A stretch of DNA of 64,000 bases. It comes from SHAN690 sp041391765. GTDB taxonomy: Bacteria > Bacteroidota > Bacteroidia > Flavobacteriales_G > Salibacteraceae. A program made the translations under genes and the position numbers. The stretch covers positions 1 through 64,000 of the forward strand of contig JAWKNJ010000021.1 in NCBI GenBank assembly GCA_041391765.1. The letters run 5' to 3'. Positions 59,519-64,000 of the stretch are shown here, in pieces (the first letter of the stretch is position 1; each line of letters starts with the position of its first letter). Below the pieces are notes generated by a model, which saw only the letters and a list, made by a program, of their open reading frames with translations, did not search any database and was not told where the DNA came from.

Positions 59519-60115
59519 ATGATCCAAATCGATGATAAGCTAATTTCCCTCGAAGTATTGCAAGAAGAGTTCGTGTGCAATCTCAGCGCATGCAAAGGAG
59601 CTTGTTGTGTGGAAGGAGACTCAGGAGCACCATTAGAGAAAAAGGAACTAGCCATATTAGCGAAGGAGTTCCCAAACTTTCGATCCTATTTGAGACCCGA
59701 AGGAATCAAGGCGGTAGAAATGCAAGGGACTGCCGTCAAAGACTTCGATGATGAATGGGTGACTCCTCTCAGAGAAGGAAAAGAATGTGCCTATACCATC
59801 TTTGACGAAGACGGAACCGCAAAGTGCGGCATTGAAAAGGCGTGGAAAGACGGTAAGACCTCTTTTCGCAAACCGATTTCGTGTCACTTGTATCCGGTTC
59901 GCACCAAACGCTACCCAACATTCGAAGCAGTCAACTATCATCGATGGCAAGTTTGCTCCGATGCTTGTTCGCTTGGAAAAGAATTGAAAGTTCCGGTCTA
60001 TAAATTCCTGAAAGACGCGCTGACAAGGAAGTACGGGGAGCGGTGGTATGCTACTCTGGAAGAAGCGGCCGAGGAGCTTAAAAAAATGGATCAGAAGGAT
60101 GAGAAATCAAAATGA
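59519..60115 (+). CDS. DUF3109 cysteine-rich protein
   Basis: A 198-residue cytoplasmic protein with eight or more cysteines arranged as in DUF3109/YkgJ-like metal-cluster proteins: VCNLSACKGACCVEGD at residues 18-33, KECAYTIFDEDGTAKCGIE at about 87-105, ISCHLYPVR at about 120, and VCSDACSLG at about 145. The cysteines suggest a zinc or iron-sulfur site. Function is unknown. The C terminus is charged and helical. The downstream gap of 339 bases separates it from nrdB. Confidence 0.85.
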   Translation: MIQIDDKLISLEVLQEEFVCNLSACKGACCVEGDSGAPLEKKELAILAKEFPNFRSYLRPEGIKAVEMQGTAVKDFDDEWVTPLREGKECAYTIFDEDGTAKCGIEKAWKDGKTSFRKPISCHLYPVRTKRYPTFEAVNYHRWQVCSDACSLGKELKVPVYKFLKDALTRKYGERWYATLEEAAEELKKMDQKDEKSK

Positions 60116-60454
60116 TTTCCCTCATTTTTTTACCAATTAACAGGTTGATTTCCTTACACGTCCCGTTAACATTGACATAAGGTTCAGGAAATTAATTTTT
60201 AAACACAGTTAGATTTCATTCACTGTTAAAAAACTCGACCGATTGTTAATGAAAATGGTTTGACTTGGGAGGCATTTTGGACTTGCTTTGTTGAGCAATA
60301 AATGAGAAGGGGGAATCAAGGCCCCCTTCAACGTCTAAAGCAAAATTAGCTTTTAACTTATTGTAGTTCAAGTGATTAAAAGTTGCTGGTAAAAAGCGAC
60401 CTAGGGGAATTGTCGTCTCTAGCCAACAGCAAATGACTGGAAAAACAAGGAAAA
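60116..60454 (+). other. Non-coding region upstream of nrdB with candidate promoter
   Basis: The only gene-free stretch over 300 bases. It holds an ACAGT-N12-ACTGT inverted repeat (about 60209-60230), a candidate promoter with TTTG at 60259-60262 and TTGCTTTG at 60283-60290 (20-base spacing, one mismatch), and a perfect hairpin further down. I see no open frame, tRNA or known riboswitch in it. Confidence 0.45.
60306..60329 (+). promoter_or_regulatory. Perfect GC-rich hairpin in the nrdB leader
   Basis: GAAGGGGG pairs with CCCCCTTC around an 8-base loop. There is no T tract, so it is probably not a terminator. If transcription starts near 60296, it forms the 5' end of a 160-base nrdB leader. 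Confidence 0.5.
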
Positions 60455-61510
60455 ATGGAGCAAAAACAAGCACAAAAAACCGAGGCCGACATCAACGAGG
60501 TGCTGCCTAAAAACACAACTCTAGAAACTCAGAAACCGATGCAAGAAGAACCCATTTTAAAAGAAGATCCAAGACGTTTTGTTCTATTCCCCATTCAACA
60601 CGATGACATTTGGCAGTTCTACAAAAAATCGGAAGCGAGCTTTTGGACCGCTGAGGAAATCGACCTCGGTCCGGACTTGCACGACTGGGAACACAAATTG
60701 AATGATGATGAGCGCTACTTCATCAAACACGTGTTGGCGTTTTTTGCTGCCAGCGATGGTATTGTAAATGAAAACTTGGCCGAGAACTTCGTGGCCGAGG
60801 TGCAATACACCGAGGCGAAGTTTTTCTACGGCTTCCAAATCGCAATGGAAAACATCCACAGCGAGACCTACTCCTTACTGATCGACACTTATATAAAGGA
60901 CAAGAAAGAGAAAGATCACTTGTTCAACGCCATGGAAACCATTGACTGCGTGAAGAAAAAGGCAGAGTGGGCACTGAAGTGGATTGACAATGGATCTTTT
61001 GCGGAACGCTTGATCGCTTTCGCAGCTGTAGAAGGCATCTTCTTCTCCGGTTCTTTCTGCTCTATCTTCTGGTTGAAGAAGCGTGGCTTGATGCCTGGCT
61101 TGAGCTTCAGCAACGAGTTGATTTCGCGTGACGAAGGAATGCATTGCGACTTCGCCTGCTTGCTCTATAACAGCCATGTAGTGAACAAGCTTTCAAAAGA
61201 AACCGTGACCAAGATCATCACGGACGCAGTTGAAATCGAGAAGGAATTCGTGACCGATGCCCTTCCGGTTTCCCTCATCGGAATGAATGCTAAACTGATG
61301 CAGCAATACATCGAGTTCGTTGCCGACCGATTGTTGGCCGAACTGGGTTGTGCAAAGGTTTACAAGTCCGAAAACCCATTCGACTTCATGGAAATGATCA
61401 GCCTGCAGGGCAAGACCAACTTCTTTGAAAAGCGAGTGGCTGAATACCAGAAGGCAGGGGTTGCTTCAGGCAGCGAATCCCAGGTATTCAAACTCGATGA
61501 AGATTTTTAG
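60455..61510 (+). CDS. nrdB: Ribonucleotide reductase class Ia, beta subunit
   Basis: Holds the diiron-tyrosyl radical that starts reduction of ribonucleoside diphosphates by NrdA. The 351-residue protein has iron ligands in DLHDWE, NENLAENFVAEVQYTEAKFF, ENIHSETYS and EGIFFSGSFCSIFW, and SRDEGMHCDFAC. The radical Tyr lies in HSETYS, the eukaryote-like spacing. The first 45 residues are polar and probably disordered. nrdA follows 46 bases downstream. Confidence 0.95.
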   Translation: MEQKQAQKTEADINEVLPKNTTLETQKPMQEEPILKEDPRRFVLFPIQHDDIWQFYKKSEASFWTAEEIDLGPDLHDWEHKLNDDERYFIKHVLAFFAASDGIVNENLAENFVAEVQYTEAKFFYGFQIAMENIHSETYSLLIDTYIKDKKEKDHLFNAMETIDCVKKKAEWALKWIDNGSFAERLIAFAAVEGIFFSGSFCSIFWLKKRGLMPGLSFSNELISRDEGMHCDFACLLYNSHVVNKLSKETVTKIITDAVEIEKEFVTDALPVSLIGMNAKLMQQYIEFVADRLLAELGCAKVYKSENPFDFMEMISLQGKTNFFEKRVAEYQKAGVASGSESQVFKLDEDF

Positions 61511-61541
61511 CATAACTACCTATTCCTAAATAACATAACCT

Positions 61542-61549
61542 TAAATTTA
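61542..61549 (+). promoter_or_regulatory. TAnnTTTG-like box of nrdA
   Basis: TAAATTTA has one mismatch to TAnnTTTG and ends seven bases before the nrdA ATG, so nrdA may have its own promoter besides read-through from nrdB. Confidence 0.3.
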
Positions 61550-61556
61550 TAGTCAA

Positions 61557-63947
61557 ATGTTTGTACTCAAAAGAGATGGCAGAAGCGAGGCGGTGAAGTT
61601 TGACAAGATCACCGGTCGCATCAAGAAACTTTGCTACGGACTGCACGCGAGTGTCGACCCGGTGAAGATCTCTATGAAGGTGATCGAGGGCATTTACGAT
61701 GGTGTGACCACCACCGAACTCGACAACCTTGCAGCTGAAACAGCAGCTTCCATGACCACCACGCACCCGGATTATGCGTTGTTGGCTTCGCGCATCGCGG
61801 TTTCTAACCTTCACAAAAACACGGAGAAGTCATTCTCAGCAACGATGGACGCGTTGTATAACTATGTTGATCCACACACGAACAAGAAAGCTCCACTATT
61901 GGCGGATGACGTTTACAAACTCATTCAAGACAATGCGGAGACCTTGGACAGCACCATCATTTATGACCGCGACTTCGGTTACGATTACTTCGGTTTCAAA
62001 ACCCTAGAGCGTTCATACCTGTTGAAAATCAACGGTGAAGTGGTTGAACGACCACAGCACATGTTGATGCGTGTTGCCTTGGGTATTCACAAAGAAGATA
62101 TTGACGCGGCTATTGAAACCTATGACTTGATGTCAGAGCGTTGGTTCACGCACGCCACTCCTACCCTGTTCAACGCAGGAACTCCAAAACCTCAAATGTC
62201 AAGCTGCTTCCTGTTGACCACAAAGAGCGATAGCATCACCGGTATTTATGAGACCTTGACGCAGTGCGCCAAGATTTCTCAGTCTGCCGGAGGAATCGGT
62301 TTGAGCATTCACAACATCCGCGCAACAGGATCATACATCCGAGGCACAAACGGAACCAGCAACGGTATCGTTCCAATGCTTCGTGTGTTCAACGACACTG
62401 CTCGCTACGTGGACCAAGGTGGTGGAAAGCGCAAGGGTTCTTTCGCGATCTATCTGGAGCCATGGCACGCAGACGTGTTCGACTTCCTCGATTTGAAGAA
62501 GAACCACGGAAAAGAAGAGCAGCGCGCTCGCGACTTGTTCTACGCGATGTGGACACCGGACTTGTTCATGAAGCGCGTGGAAGAAGGCGGAAACTGGTCA
62601 CTGATGTGTCCTGACGAGTGTCCAGGCTTGGCCGACACTTGGGGAGCAGAATTTGAGAAGCTCTACACCAAGTATGAGAAGGAAGGCAAGGTGAAGAAGA
62701 CCATCAAGGCACAAGACCTTTGGTTCAAGATCCTTGAATCTCAGATTGAGACCGGAACGCCTTACATGCTTTACAAGGACGCGGCTAACGCCAAGTCGAA
62801 CCAACAGAACTTAGGAACCATCAAGTCTTCGAACTTGTGTACAGAGATCATGGAATACACAGCTCCGGACGAAGTAGCCGTGTGTAACCTAGCTTCTATC
62901 GCGCTTCCGAAGTTTGTGATTGACGGAAAGTTTGATCACGACAAGTTGTTCGAAATCACTTACGTGGCTACGAAGAATCTGAACCGCATCATCGATCAGA
63001 ACTTCTATCCGGTGCCTGAGGCGAAGAAGTCAAACTTCCGCCACCGTCCGATCGGATTGGGTGTTCAGGGATTGGCAGATGCGTTCATCTTGATGCGCTA
63101 TCCGTTTGATTCGCCTGAAGCGAAGCAACTGAACAAGGACATTTTCGAAACCATTTACTACGCTGCGTTGACCGCTTCTAAAGACCTCGCGAAGGTGGAC
63201 GGAGCTTACGAAACGTATGAAGGTTCACCGATCTCTCAAGGCAAATTCCAGTTTGACCTTTGGGGCGTGGAGCCGGGCAAGCGTTGGGAATGGGACGTAT
63301 TGCGACAGGAGATCAAAACACACGGTGTGCGCAACTCTTTGTTGATGGCTCCAATGCCAACAGCTTCTACGAGCCAGATCTTAGGCAACAACGAGTGCAT
63401 CGAGCCGTACACATCGAACGTGTACAGCCGCAGAACGCTGAGCGGTGAGTTTGCGATCGTGAACAAGCACCTACTTCGCGACTTGATCCGACTTGGAATT
63501 TGGAACGACACGTTGAAAAACAAGCTGATTGCAGCCAACGGTTCCGTGCAAGAAATTGACGAGATTCCGGATAACCTGAAGGAGCTGTACAAGACCGCTT
63601 GGGAGATCAGCCAAAAGGTGATCATCGAGATGAGTGCCGACCGCGGTGCCTACATCGACCAGAGCCAGTCGCTCAACATCTTCATGGAGAACGCGAACTT
63701 CGCCAAGCTGACTTCGATGCACTTCTATGGTTGGAAGGCCGGACTGAAGACAGGTATGTATTACCTGCGCACAAAGGCTGCCCGCGATGCGATCAAGTTT
63801 ACACTGGACAAGAGCAAGCTTGAAGAGCCAAAGCCTGAAACGGCTGAAGTGAGCCAAGAAGTTGAAGCCGTAAGCCTAGAACAACGCCAAGCCGAAATCG
63901 CTTGCTCATTGGACAACCCCGATGACTGCGAGATGTGCGGTAGCTAG
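61557..63947 (+). CDS. nrdA: Ribonucleotide reductase class Ia, alpha subunit
   Basis: Catalytic subunit making deoxyribonucleotides. The 796 residues include an N-terminal ATP-cone (about 1-90; FVLKRDGRSEAVKFDKI) for dATP feedback, then the alpha/beta barrel. Redox cysteines are in MSSCFLLT and EVAVCNLAS, and the thiyl-radical Cys in SSNLCTEIMEY. The TASTSQILGNNECIEPYTSNVY loop and the C-terminal tail ending CEMCGS, which re-reduces the active site, are present. Codon choice is unusually rich in C- or G-ending codons, as in a highly expressed gene. Confidence 0.97.
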   Translation: MFVLKRDGRSEAVKFDKITGRIKKLCYGLHASVDPVKISMKVIEGIYDGVTTTELDNLAAETAASMTTTHPDYALLASRIAVSNLHKNTEKSFSATMDALYNYVDPHTNKKAPLLADDVYKLIQDNAETLDSTIIYDRDFGYDYFGFKTLERSYLLKINGEVVERPQHMLMRVALGIHKEDIDAAIETYDLMSERWFTHATPTLFNAGTPKPQMSSCFLLTTKSDSITGIYETLTQCAKISQSAGGIGLSIHNIRATGSYIRGTNGTSNGIVPMLRVFNDTARYVDQGGGKRKGSFAIYLEPWHADVFDFLDLKKNHGKEEQRARDLFYAMWTPDLFMKRVEEGGNWSLMCPDECPGLADTWGAEFEKLYTKYEKEGKVKKTIKAQDLWFKILESQIETGTPYMLYKDAANAKSNQQNLGTIKSSNLCTEIMEYTAPDEVAVCNLASIALPKFVIDGKFDHDKLFEITYVATKNLNRIIDQNFYPVPEAKKSNFRHRPIGLGVQGLADAFILMRYPFDSPEAKQLNKDIFETIYYAALTASKDLAKVDGAYETYEGSPISQGKFQFDLWGVEPGKRWEWDVLRQEIKTHGVRNSLLMAPMPTASTSQILGNNECIEPYTSNVYSRRTLSGEFAIVNKHLLRDLIRLGIWNDTLKNKLIAANGSVQEIDEIPDNLKELYKTAWEISQKVIIEMSADRGAYIDQSQSLNIFMENANFAKLTSMHFYGWKAGLKTGMYYLRTKAARDAIKFTLDKSKLEEPKPETAEVSQEVEAVSLEQRQAEIACSLDNPDDCEMCGS

Positions 63948-63972
63948 GCCGAATGAAACAACCACTAATTTT

Positions 63973-64000
63973 AAGCCTCGCTTCGCAAGAAGTGGGGCTT
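63973..64000 (+). terminator. Hairpin after nrdA, cut by the window end
   Basis: A 12-base stem closes entirely (with G-U pairs) around a GCAA tetraloop: AAGCCTCGCTTC with GAAGTGGGGCTT. The expected T tract would lie beyond the window. Confidence 0.7.

Noticed and set aside
59397..59522. 41-codon open frame between fic and the DUF3109 gene
   Set aside because: The product has no motif, the frame overlaps the DUF3109 start, and there is no good promoter box or ribosome site. It is probably chance.
1..64000. tRNA, rRNA, CRISPR arrays, insertion sequences and prophage genes
   Set aside because: I looked in the gene-free stretches on both strands and saw no cloverleaf, spaced repeat array, transposase or integrase.

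Overview
The window reads as ordinary chromosome of a Bacteroidota bacterium, most likely a marine or freshwater Flavobacteriales (Cryomorphaceae/Crocinitomicaceae-like) member. The evidence is the pair of gliding genes gldB-gldC, several proteins with type IX secretion (Por) C-terminal domains, DUF4270 and DUF4271 proteins, a MurF-Alr fusion, a short Bacteroidota-type GT5 glycogen synthase, the MurF/Alr-tdk and hemD-rnpA-yidD neighbourhoods, and promoter-like TAnnTTTG boxes. About 62 protein genes are supported. I see no rRNA, tRNA, CRISPR array, insertion sequence or prophage.

Layout. 1-9.9 kb: the end of a sensor kinase, gpsA, a PrsW-like protease, lysS, a sugar-phosphate isomerase, a beta-lactamase-fold hydrolase, an exonuclease and a double ABC ATPase for peptide import. 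9.9-14.4 kb (minus strand): a T9SS cargo protein, an ABM-domain protein, paaZ, a small secreted protein and paaY, which is part of a phenylacetate pathway without its core oxygenase genes. 14.5-18.5 kb: a PKD lipoprotein, gldC-gldB, an outer-membrane barrel and nadE. 18.6-31.5 kb: a T9SS/FnIII protein, truB, queA, ispD, rlmN, an unknown secreted protein, a polyprenyl synthase, a glutaryl-CoA dehydrogenase, DUF4271, hemD, rnpA, yidD and a C-terminal processing protease. 31.5-38 kb: envelope polysaccharide and wall genes (O-antigen ligase, two glycosyltransferases, murF-alr) with tdk. A dense run of frameshifts lies at about 32.87-33.80 kb. 38-42 kb: a coiled-coil protein, an M28 peptidase, and an ECF sigma/anti-sigma pair whose anti-sigma ends in a gliding-motility-type C-terminal domain. 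42-46.5 kb: a sugar-acid/aromatic cluster (epimerase-like protein, broken KdsD-like CBS remnant, DAHP synthase, KdsC-like phosphatase) running into rsmI and an oxidoreductase. 46.5-53.4 kb: an epimerase, cysH and panC, divergent from the short glycogen synthase, DUF4270 lipoprotein, glmS and a cupin. 53.4-58.1 kb: a TonB-dependent receptor, a small membrane-anchored protein and glyS. 58.2-64 kb: a Fic protein with repeated upstream sites, a DUF3109 protein and nrdB-nrdA.

Themes. Most genes are housekeeping and are packed in short operons with 1-4 base stop/start overlaps. Convergent neighbours often abut or overlap. At about 13 genes a TAnnTTTG-like box ends only 4-10 bases before the start codon, suggesting leaderless or nearly leaderless transcripts. 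The least ordinary candidates are the sigma/anti-sigma pair with the gliding-type domain, the Fic upstream repeats, the structured nrd leader and the truncated KdsD-like gene. The frameshift cluster probably reflects local sequence error and should be checked first. I found no clearly new multi-gene system.
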